This document shows positions 25,601 through 36,407 of a DNA stretch of 64,000 nt, in pieces. The DNA is from Onchocerca lupi. Its lineage: Eukaryota; Nematoda; Chromadorea; Rhabditida; Onchocercidae. Every line of letters starts with the position of its first letter. Position 1 is the first letter of the stretch. The notes beneath the pieces were generated by a model. It had not been told where the DNA came from and did no database searches. It worked only from the letters and a program-made list of their open reading frames with translations. The stretch covers positions 29,318 to 93,317 of the forward strand of contig JAOVVO010000299.1 in the NCBI GenBank assembly GCA_028564675.1, written 5' to 3'. Both the position numbers and the translations under genes were made by a program.

Positions 25601-28600
25601 GATCCACCAGACATGAGAATGAGATGTTCATACAAAGAGATACCATCAAAAAGTTAGATTATATACATATGTAGCAATATAATGGATTAAAAAAATAAAA
25701 TGAAAAAAAACACTTACATCAATTTTAATTTCATTTTTTCGGATAAAATCTGAAACTGGTTCGTTCTCCAGTTGCGTAACTGGTTTACGCTTTCGCATAA
25801 TCCCTAAAAAAAACTTCCATTTTTCTGGCATCTTTTTGATTAAACTCCAATTATCCATTTTGAAAATGATTCATTATACTTTTTTGCTTTGATTTTATCG
25901 ATTTTTCTTTACGAGCAGCATATTTTTGTTGGAGCCAAAAATTTGCGGCAATATTTCAAGAAATACTACTTTTCCTCACTAGTCAAATAGCAAGAACAAC
26001 AATAAATTAACAAGACAAATTAATCACAAATTTCTTAGTTCGAGAGATGAGACATTATCTTACAATAACTCTTTGAGTATACAAAATCCAAGCAATGAAT
26101 ATTTCACTCAACCTAACCTAAAACATTTCTCACATCTTCCAATTTTTAGGAAATAGATACCTTTATCAGATGCAATGCTAGCAGCTCGACTTGATGTTCC
26201 ACGCTTATCCGATGGTGTACTCCCTCGGCTATCAGCTCCACCACTCCGTTTCTCATCCAAAACATTTGATTTCCTATTACGTCGTTTGTTTTGCGCTAAT
26301 CGAGCCTGAGCATCTCTCATTTCCGCCTAAAGAAGTTCAAAATTTCTCGCAGCAACCTGAGCCGACCCTCAATTCAGTTTCATTCTTTCACTACGATAGT
26401 TGAGATTCATCGGTTTCATTCTGAGGCAAAAATTTTTTTTTTTTTTTGCTTTTACAGACTAACACTACATAAAGATATGATAATAAGGGAGCTAATTATT
26501 TGCTGAACTAATTAGTCTATACGAAATTTGAAAGGATGTATGGCGATGAATAATTTTAATAAAATATAATTATAGTTTTTCAATAAAACTAATTATCAAT
26601 AAAATTCGAATGGATTATTTTTCTCATTTTTCTTTTCTATTAATTTTCGATTGTTATTTAAATGAAATGTGTATATCAAATATGCTTGGTACTCATATTT
26701 CCAATAGGATCATATTCTCATTATCCAAAAACATTATTTTACATAAACTATAATATGTTGATTAACAGTTGGATATAACTTTAAACTTGAATTTTTTTGA
26801 AAATTCATTTAGCTTTGTTTGATTTTTGATGAGAGTAATAATTAATTATTTCAAAACTCGTGCCTATGACCATGAAAAATAAATCTATACCATAATACCA
26901 ATCGTTCAAACCATTCATTACATAACAGTTAAAATTTTAGAGGATAGAGAGATTAGGCGACTGAAATTGATAATGAATAAATTAAATATCGTAAGAAAAA
27001 TGATTGAATTTTTGGTTCCATGTAGTATCAAAGCTACATAGCAATATGAGATGAGGAAGGAAAGAATATTCATCTTAGCTATTACATTATCCAGAATATC
27101 TGACAAGTCTCATCCTAAATTTAAAGTGACTAGATAACTTAACTCTATTTTTTTTTTTTGTCTTCCTTCTCCTTTTCCTTCATTTTCCTTCCTTGATTAG
27201 GGAAAAAATGCTCTTAATCTGCATTTTTCATAATAAATACTTATTTTATAATTGAAATAATGAAATAAACTTTATAAAATCAATGATTAGGCAAAAGAAC
27301 AGCAGTCATGAATGATGTAATCACAAAAAGTACCACAATTTTTCAAGTAGTTGGAAGTAAAATTATAAAATTAGTTTTTTACAGTCATAATTAAATATTA
27401 CCAATGTTTCGTGATTATTATGACTAAATGACTATCTGATCTTTAATTTTTATAACAGATTTCTTGCAGTGTAGCTTACTGCCACAGTGGAACACTTCAT
27501 TTAGGAAATTTTATAAGGAAATGAGAAATTTTTAAATAACTAATTTATTAGAATTGTTTTGCCTTTTTGCAGTTAATTTTTGAAGACACAATGCTCATAA
27601 TAATATCGCTAATTTCTGATGTGTAAACAGGAGAAACTAGGATTTCATCTTCAGTAATGATAATATTTTACGTTACGTATTGTCAAATATTAGCACATGC
27701 AGACATGAATATTTTGTTCAACAATAAAAGATATGAACAGGAACACATAGATATTGTTGGGCGTTAATAATGCTTCATAATAATTATCTCTTAAAAATTC
27801 GAAAAAAAATGTTATTGATTAAAATTACTAAAGAAACCTTTGCACGTTCGACGTTAGCTGGTGTATATTCTAGAAAACGACTAAGTGTGCTGCTATGCTT
27901 AATTTTTTCGTCATGTCTTTGATTCCAGCCCTAAAAATAAAAAACAAAATTAAATTTCATAAACATTAGATAGAAGTATAAAAGAAAACTATAAATAATA
28001 TAACATACTTGATAATGAACAGTATAAATGGGTTCTCCATCAATACCATGTTCTACGTTAATAATTTTCGCTTCATAATAAAGATTATCCAGATGTTGGC
28101 AGAGTACTTTGGCATGCAATTCATAAATATCCGAGGGTTTTGTAACTTCTTGCTAAATAAATATCAAATTCAATTAATATGTTTAGATTACTACAATAAC
28201 TGCAATAAAAATTTTAAGCTTATTACATAATGATACACCGGATAACATTAAATACTATAATATTCAACTATGTAATCAAAATAGCTTTTGTATGTGATAA
28301 TTTACAATAAAAATCAAATTGTAGAAATATATCATGAAAAATTATTCTTACTATGTATCATTTTAATTAAATAATGTAGAATCAATTAAGTAATGTAGAA
28401 TCATTCATTTATTCTGACATTTGTATCAAATGATATATCATATCTACTATTCTAGGAATTTCCTTTGGGAGCTATTAAATATTATATAGTACATCAATAT
28501 ATGAAATAAGATAAAAATATTTCAAAATTTTCTCATTAAAAAGAAAAAAAAATTAAACCTTAACTGCATCCTTTGTGACAATATTTTCCTTTTTCGGAGG

Positions 28601-28603
28601 CAT
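22614..28603 (-). CDS. mrg-1: MRG15/MORF4-family chromodomain-MRG protein, 389 aa
   Basis: Eleven exons on the minus strand join in phase: 28603-28559, 28152-28009, 27930-27838, 26326-26161, 25803-25718, 25254-25144, 24487-24365, 24093-24001, 23592-23538, 23412-23316 and 22770-22614. The start MPPKKE is followed by a chromo barrel domain at residues about 20-95, with YEAKI, YTVHYQ, GWNQRHDE and FLEYTP. This domain binds methylated H3K36 in the family. A basic Ser/Arg-rich linker (95-165) follows. The MRG domain (about 175-389) contains the FIRKNEI, LPARHTV, DYFNNSLGLQLLY and FIHLLRLFVRFG blocks. MRG proteins scaffold histone acetyltransferase and deacetylase complexes. C. elegans MRG-1 is needed for germline survival and silencing. 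A short charged insert (DAKKKRSNDVTDGDG, exon 9) sits inside the MRG domain. Every family block is present, so the call is firm. Confidence 0.94.
24550..24626. repeat. Short direct repeat in an mrg-1 intron
   Basis: A 30-base sequence (ATCGATTCAAAATCC and onward to GCTAAATA) occurs at 24550-24579 and again at 24597-24626, separated by an A-rich spacer. It lies in intron 6, between exons 6 and 7 of mrg-1. Confidence 0.85.
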
Positions 28604-31079
28604 CGTTTAAGCTCCGTGATGAAGAATGACGCAAAAGAGAAGAAAATCACTAATAAATTCAAATAATTTCTGCAAAAAATTTGAAAATTGCTAACATTTC
28701 AAATAAATTGGAAATCGTGTCAAATTCGTAATCAAATACAAAATAGAATAACGACTTCCAAGCTTTGAATAAGAATAATATTACTTGCAAATAACATTAT
28801 TTGATAGAATAATATTATTATTCAGTTCTTTCCTTCCCCTCATGACAAAAGTATTTATTAATACTCAAATTAATGCAAACTTTGTAATTTTATTAACATT
28901 TATGCAAAGAAAAAAAAAACTATATGTCTATAAGTCTTGACTTCCTTCATATAGAAATTACTTAAATTGGCGCCTGAATTAATCTGAAAAGTTTTCGGAC
29001 AAAATCTATTTGAAATTAATTCGGATTTTAGCGGACTAAATATCACCTTAGAATCAATGCACATCTAAGTATTCGAATAAACATTATTTAACCAAGAGAA
29101 AAAACATTATAAAGTATAGCCTATTAAAACTTCATCCTGATAAAATTTTTTTTTGCAATCAACTTACACTTATATCCGCTTCTTTAAGTGAACAAAAATA
29201 TATTTGATTGAAAGTAGCTTTTAAATATTTCCTGGGTCTTTTTCAGGTAAAAATAATTTCTAGCTGTTTTAAATATGATCAGATTTTTCCAAGATACATG
29301 CTTAAAATATTCAAAATTAAGAATTTCTAGAGCTAAATCAATAGTAGCAAACAAAAATGAAGAAAAGAGAAAAAAATTAAAGAAAAAAAAAATTGAAACA
29401 ACAATTTCCTACTTAAAAATCTTAAATTACACTCTCTCACTTTTTATGGCAACAATTTACGATCAATACAAATGAATTCTGAAAGAAAAAAATTGACAAA
29501 ATCTTGACTTAATTTATTTTAATAAATTTTATAATCAAAATTTATTTTTTTTCCACTGCTCATTGCAAAATTCGTTTTTTTTTTTTTTTTTTTTTTTTTT
29601 TTCCAGTCAGTAGTGAATATACTAGATGCTTGTTATAAAGAAATTCTACAAAATATAAAATTTGTAATAGGAAAAATACATTACGATTTCTCAATATTCA
29701 CTCTATTGGCTACTATAAATTATCCTATCAAACCAATTTAAAAAGTGACCACAACACATGAATGAGATTTCTCTATCAAATATTACTGAAGTGAATTCGA
29801 TATTTCATTTAATTAAAAAAAAAAAAAAAAAAAAGATAAAACTGTTGAAAGTATTTATTCGAAAAATTACAAATATTACCCAATAATGATAATTAATTAC
29901 TCTAAATGATAATTGATTACTTTGTTAAATAATTGACTATCTCAAATATTTTTTCAGCTTACGTACAGTATCTCTTTGTATTTCTTCTTTCGCTCATATA
30001 CTGTATTTTTTATCCTTTTGCCATCATATTTTATTCTATTCCATTTCTTATCATTTTTTCATTCTCATATATTGTACCTCATCCTTTTCTCCACTATGTA
30101 TACTGTTATTTACAAAAATATACTACAGTAAACCGGCAAAAAAAAAAGGAGAAATCTTAGATTACTGAATTCATGGCTCATCTATATAGTGGATAATCAA
30201 GCCGAAATTGCAGATGAACAGTTTACTGATCTGAATCAAATATATTTCCGATATCATGTCATTTATGATATGAAATAAGTGTAAATTGAAACTCTCGAAA
30301 GAAGTACCAATATAATAATGATGAATGACAAAGATAAAGTTATCCGAAGATGAATTATCGATATGAATACATCCGTATACGTCAAGTATAGGTCATAGGT
30401 CATTTCGTTAACAAAAATCATCCGCAAAATTGTCACCGTTTAACCAAAAATCATTGCAAATAACATGACACGAAGTTAGGCCCAACCGCCTTTTACCCAT
30501 TATTTTTAACCAAAGTGAAGCGAATAGCAGCATCAGTGTAGTCGGTAAAAATTTGCAAAAAACGTGAAATGTCACGTACGCCCACGAACACAATCACGCA
30601 CGACAAAGCGCAACACGAAGCACAGACGGCCAGAATTCTTCATGAAACAGTCTGCTTGGCGGAAAACACGTGGACGGTATTAAGCGGTTCATTGAGAAGG
30701 AATTAGTGGGCACACGGAATGTCGTTATAAATTTAGTATTTAAAAAACTTTTTTCGAAGTTTTTGAGGAATTTTTGACTTAAAAATAAGAAATAATTGAA
30801 ATTATGGCTTTTCGAAAATTCCGTTTCAAATTTGAAGCTTTCTTACATGGCCATTTCCGAATTTATTTTTAATTAATTAACGAAATTTTTGAAAATGTAA
30901 CAAATTACACATCATCATAAATCGTCGATATGATATGATATATCATGGGATATCAAAATAATAGAAATCGAGAAATTTTTTTAGAGATAAATTCGATTCC
31001 GAATTTAAATCCTGAAAAAAATATTTATTTTTATTTAAATGTAAACAAAAAGGATTTTTTTATCAAGTTTGAGTGTTGG
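28604..31079. other. Divergent intergenic region with a less AT-rich island
   Basis: This separates mrg-1 (-) from the cysteine-rich gene (+), so it should hold both promoters. Most of it is very AT-rich and holds a long T-run near 29577-29602. The segment at about 30400-30720 is clearly richer in G+C and CpG than its surroundings. No protein, tRNA or other RNA gene was recognised. Confidence 0.45.
30400..30720. promoter_or_regulatory. CpG-containing island, possible promoter or 5' UTR exon
   Basis: This 320-base block has many CG dinucleotides (for example around 30575-30610 and 30640-30720) in a region otherwise dominated by A and T. It lies about 1.8 kb upstream of the mrg-1 ATG and about 360 bases upstream of the signal-peptide exon of the next gene. 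No core motif was recognised, so a promoter or non-coding first exon is an inference from composition and position. Confidence 0.3.
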
Positions 31080-32470
31080 ATGAAAGCGGTTTATTTTATG
31101 TTATTTGTATTTTATGTATTTATAGTAAGTTATAGTTTGAAATTTTATTCGAAATTTATTCCATTTCTTCATTTTTTTTTAATCGCTCAGCTGGGATTTG
31201 AGCCAAGCGATATTTTTGGCCAATTAGAATTTGGTGCAAAATGCGAATTTAAAATTCAAAAATTTTAGATATCTTATTGTGTCCAAAAAAAAAAACGAAA
31301 ACTTTGAACTTGAGAATCCATAAACTTATTTTTTACGAAAGAGAGTATTAAAAAAAGAAAAAAAAAAAAGGATATCTTTTACAGCTAATCATATAATTTT
31401 TGGGATATTTCAGCGAAAATTATCCAGAAAAGCAATGGGATTGGAAAATCAAAACCATGGTGATTTCGATGGCTTTAGTGATATTACACTGATAAATTGT
31501 AAGAATTATCTATCCATTATCAAAATTTTATAATAATTTTGTCTGAAATTTCTAAAACTAAAGAAAAACTTTTTTGAATAAATCAAAATTTCAATGAAAT
31601 TTAAAGAAAATGAAGAAATTGTTTGAATGAAAATGAGAATCACTGTTATGATCATATTAATAATCCAAAAATATTCCTTAATTTATCATATTGTTATCAT
31701 CAAAAATGAAAGTTGGCTTAATTCATTATTGATTTTTTTCAAAATTTTTCTTTCTTTTAATTTTAGGTGAAGAGATCAAATGTCAGATGTATTTTTTTTT
31801 TTGTCTTTTTTGTTTTTTTGTTAAATAAATAGAAAAAATTGATTGATTTGTTTTAAATTTTAGGGAAAGAGCTGGAATGTGCAGATGATAGCATAGCTGT
31901 ACTTTGTGATCAACGACCGATTGAATTGTACGGTAAAATAATATGGAAGCCGTGTCTGTTTGGATATATTTGCATGAAAAAAGTTGATTGTTAGTTTAAA
32001 AGATACATGATTGATTGATTGATGTTTAATTACATATGACTTAGAAATATTATTTACGTCAATTGACCTTCTGACCTTCTTCTCTTCTTCTGATTGAATT
32101 ATCGATTGGCTCAAATTATCTGGTCTTTTCGGACAATACATGATATCGGAGGATAAACAATGAAAAGAAAAAAAAAAAACGTGATATTTGGACAATACGT
32201 GATGGTAGATTACCTAGCACGTAATACGTATTGCTGGATAATACTTAATATCTTTTTTACTTTCTTAAAACTTCCTCTGTTTATTGCTTAATGATATCAT
32301 GATTGAAATAAATAGCATTTTGATGACAAGATTATGCGAAATTAGACGTAAGAATTTTGTTATTAATTTCACCAAATTTTCAAATTTCGTTTAAATTTAA
32401 AATTCTCTATTATATTCATTGATATTTTAAATTATTTTTAAGCAGTCATCTGATTATTATCTTTCTTTTT

Positions 32471-32532
<62 letters not shown>

Positions 32533-33660
32533 AGATTACTATGAATTTCCACGTTGCATTGAATTAGATCTTGATTTTAAAGCAATCATCTGTAATAGTG
32601 CTTATGAATATCCAGCAAATTTTAATTGTGATTTCTACGACAAATTTTCCTGTCAACGTAGCAAACGTTACATCTATTCTTGCGTTTGTGCCAACAATTA
32701 TCGAAATGTGTAATTTCTTTTTTAAATTTTATTCCATAACACAATAACTTCTTCATTTAATAGGTTCCAGCTCAATTTAAGATTCTTGTCCAATTGATTT
32801 TTGATTATTCTGGGAGAGAAAAAGCTTTTAATCTAATAGATAAAAATTGGAATTTTTTGGCTTTGAGAAAAAGATGATGAGTGCAATAAGTTAAGCGTTG
32901 TATCGGATTAATTGAAGTGATGAAAATGATTTTGAAAATTCATAAATTCTCCTATTTGCTTTGACTGTACTTTGTCCACTGATTAGTTAACTGAATGCAT
33001 TGCTAATCTTGAAATATTCGATAGGTATTTGAAGCTATATAATTCCAAATTTTACAATTTCGAAAGTTTTGCATATTTTTCTTCATTTTTAGTGATATGA
33101 AAACTTGCGCTAACACAACAGTTTGCAGCAAAGGATTACCTGAGAAGAAAATTATATTATCCACTACGACAATATCGGAAAAAATGATCGTTCACACTAC
33201 TACTGAGCATATTTTTCACTATTCAAGTGAACATTTTCCTACTAAATTTCTCATTTCTTTCTTATTTTTTCAACAATTTTCAACTATACTTTAGTTTATT
33301 CATTGCATATCAAAAAAAAAAAAAAAAAAGAAAAAAAAATTGTAAAATAAATCGACGACATAATTATACATCAATTTTGGAACGGATTTCATGATCTTGA
33401 TTCCAGACATTTATTATCCTGCAAAGATATCTTTGCTGTTTAAATTAAAATAAGAAATTTATTCCAGATTTAAGGCCTTTTTATGCCTCAATGCTTTATC
33501 TTTAATCATCCCAAATTCCGACAATTTTAAAATTTCAGCTCGAACTCAAATTACATTAAAACCTCAAAAGAAATGTCATCCCGGAGCATATTTGCCAGCA
33601 TTTTGGAAAGCCATCTTTTCCATTTTATCAGCATTAAATTATTATTACAATAACAGATAA
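31080..33660 (+). CDS. Probable secreted cysteine-rich protein, unknown family, about 214 aa
   Basis: Proposed exons are 31080-31124, 31191-31233, 31864-31989, 32535-32709, 33093-33226 and 33539-33660. They keep phase throughout. The first exon encodes MKAVYFMLFVFYVFI, a good signal-peptide core, with a GTAAGT donor and a 66-base intron. The mature part has thirteen cysteines in exons 3-6, in patterns such as KPCLFGYICMK, YSCVC and KTCANTTVC. A Thr-rich stretch follows in exon 5 and a hydrophobic segment (AFWKAIFSILSAL) lies near the C-terminus. I recognise no family. The cysteine-bearing exons 3-5 are the best supported; the exon 2-3 link is the weakest. An alternative first exon beginning MGLENQ at 31437 also joins exon 3 in phase. 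An AATAAA occurs at 33777-33782. Confidence 0.5.
32474..32530 (+). repeat. 57-base T homopolymer abutting a splice acceptor
   Basis: An unbroken run of 57 T ends directly at GCAG, the proposed acceptor of exon 4 of the cysteine-rich gene. It would act as an extreme polypyrimidine tract. Its exact length is uncertain in any assembly. Confidence 0.9.
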
Positions 33661-36407
33661 TATATATTTTGAAGGAATTTTGAATACACTGTTATGATGC
33701 TATTCAGGAAAAGAAGATAAAAAATCAGACTGTGATTTATAGCAAATATAGAGTTGATAATTATATTAAATTTTAAAATAAATCTCTTGTAATGCTACAA
33801 TATCGGTAGCTCCTAACAAAACTAAAAGAAATTATTATAACAACCGGTCAAAACTTAATGGTTGAAATAAATTATCGATGGCAAAATCAAGATCCATCAA
33901 AAGATCTTAAATCAGTAAGTTTTTCTACTGATGATAAAATTATCGAAATTCTAATCAAAAATGAAATTATAAATAATGCAATCAAAGTTCTTACATAATT
34001 TATTTCTGCCATATTGGAATGCGTAATGATATCCTAAATGAATGGGATTTTAAATCGAAAGAATTTTTCATTTTATCACAAATTTGGATTAATTATATTC
34101 TATGAAGTAGCAATATTATGTAAATGTTTGTTGTTTAATGCAAAAAATAATGATATATGCAGGAAATTATATGTAGCAAATAAAAGATTACATAAATAAA
34201 TAATAGATTACGTGAATGAAAATTATATTAGTATAAAAGTATAAAAGCTAACACAGAAAAATACTTAAAGTGCATAAGAAAAAAGAGATATGATCTCTGA
34301 GCTGTATTTCACTAATGTCCACAATGAAGTAGCGAAATTAATGAAAAAAACAAAACAAAACAAAACAAACAAATAGTAATATTATTTAATCACTGCCTTC
34401 AGGATGTGAGAAAAATTTAAAATATTGAAATTCAAAAAGAACTATAACAGTGATAGCGGAACATAAGATCTACAAAAAAAAAGATAAAATTTCAAACAGA
34501 ATTGAGAAACTATTAAATATCTCAAATGATGAAATTAATATACTCATAATTTATCTCACTTTAGAAGTTGGAGCTCTCATCGGTTATCTACATGTCACTC
34601 AGATATTCGGAAAATTTTTTTTTTTTTTTTTTTTTTTTTGAAACCTTATTCATTTTTCAAAATGCAGATGCATAAATAGTCTTGTTTAAATTTCAATCGA
34701 AAAAAAAAAATCAGCCTAGTCATACAAGTTCAACAGATTTTGGATTAATAAACAAAAATGGACCGAATAAATGGTACATTTTATTGTTGTTACCGAATAA
34801 ATGGTACATTTATAACTGAGTTTTAATTTGAAAGCCGATCATTGAGATTAAACTATATCTTTTCCTGCGAACTATTAATTACAAAAAAATGCTAAAATAC
34901 AGTATTATCAAATGAAATATATATATGGCAAAGTATAACCCAATAAAAATTAGATTATATGACAGATAATTGGAAAATAGAATTAGCTTTAAATGAAATG
35001 AACTGAAAGAACTTGAATAATATGGTAAATACCAAAGTAATTTACAAGCGAGTAACATAAGATATGGATATAAAGAAATTTAAAATCGGGAAAAAGTTAT
35101 GATCAAGAAATCAGGAAATAAGATTTCTCGTAACTTGAAAAAAATAACTTAGAGGATAACAGTAACTGATTTTAATAAAGACATAGTTTTAAGAAAAACA
35201 ATATATAAATATGAGATAAAAGCACGAACTGATATCTATATACTCGTATAAACGATCAAATTAAGTATAAATTATAAAAAAATATAAAACATGAAATTTC
35301 AAACAATCCATTTTTAAAAGAGATCTATTCTTCAGACATTTTCCAGCAAATTTCTTCATGGAAATTTTGGTCTGATAAATCTCCCGCAATATGGATTGAC
35401 AGCAATAAAGTAGTGTCAAAGCAGAGTAAGGATATTCTCGAAAATATGAAATAAATCGACAAAATTTTACCCGAGAATTGCAATTAATATTATACGGTTC
35501 AAATGGCAAGTAAATAAGAATGAGAAAGAGCTGACATCTAGAACATTCTTCCGGTAGTTGATTGACCTTGTCATTTTTTACAACCGAAGTTTGAGCAGAA
35601 TAAATAATACGCAAGAATCGATCAAAGTTCACTTAAGAATGTCATATTCATGATGTTAGGATTTCAATCGATTTTTTTAAAAGATAGATATATAGCGCAG
35701 CTACAGTAATCAAAGTCCATTGTCAGATTATTTTCTGATAATTTTAATCGACTTCACTTTGGATTTTACATCTAATAAAAAGCGCGGAATTCACGAAGGA
35801 AAATCAGCAGTTTTGACGTAACAATGGAACAAACGACAGAGGCAATGAGGATAGATCTAGATAACAAGTGCAGTGTTCGGTGAATCCGGTGAATCAGCGT
35901 TTGGCTTACGTTGAAGCAAAAGTTTTCTAAAAATAATTTCCAGCTATTATCTGTTATTATTTTGAAAATAATAAATATGATTACATAATTAATAAAGTTT
36001 TCATTCAGAAAATATCCATATTATCTAATTATGAATAGATCGAAAAATCGCTTCCTGATTATTTCGTAAGTCTCGATCATGCAAAATTTTATAGAAACCT
36101 TAGTATTTCTAAAATAAATATATTTTTGGAAAATTTATAATTGAAGAGGTATAAACAGCATAAATGTGAAAGTAATATCTAAATTTACTCGAAAAAAGCA
36201 AGACATATCCGAAAGCAACAAAGGGTGTATAAAGTTTGCTTAATTTTTAAATAAAAATTAAGTAATCTCATCTTCCTTTATTAACTAAAGTCATCCTAAA
36301 ATACAAAAGATGAACGAAATAAATATATAAATTTAATTAAAGCTATCTTAAACAAATAAGGGAAGCAAACCAAATGTATACAACAAATATTCCCACCGCT
36401 TGCAAGA
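33661..36407. other. Intergenic region between convergent genes
   Basis: The cysteine-rich gene (+) and cua-1 (-) converge here. It holds the AATAAA at 33777-33782, a CAAAA microsatellite near 34350-34372 and a long T-run near 34614-34639. A 20-base direct repeat (ACCGAATAAATGGTACATTT) lies near 34762 and 34792. A 123-codon minus-strand frame at 35632-35261 has no recognised domain and is probably chance. Nothing else is seen. Confidence 0.4.

Noticed and set aside
31767..31789. Candidate exon GTGAAGAG in the cysteine-rich gene
   Set aside because: It has an acceptor but no donor that keeps phase with exon 3; exon 3 itself joins the upstream exon in phase, so this copy was left out of the model.
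35261..35632. 123-codon minus-strand frame
   Set aside because: Long for this AT content but without signal peptide, domain or splice partners; probably chance, kept only as a note in the intergenic entry.
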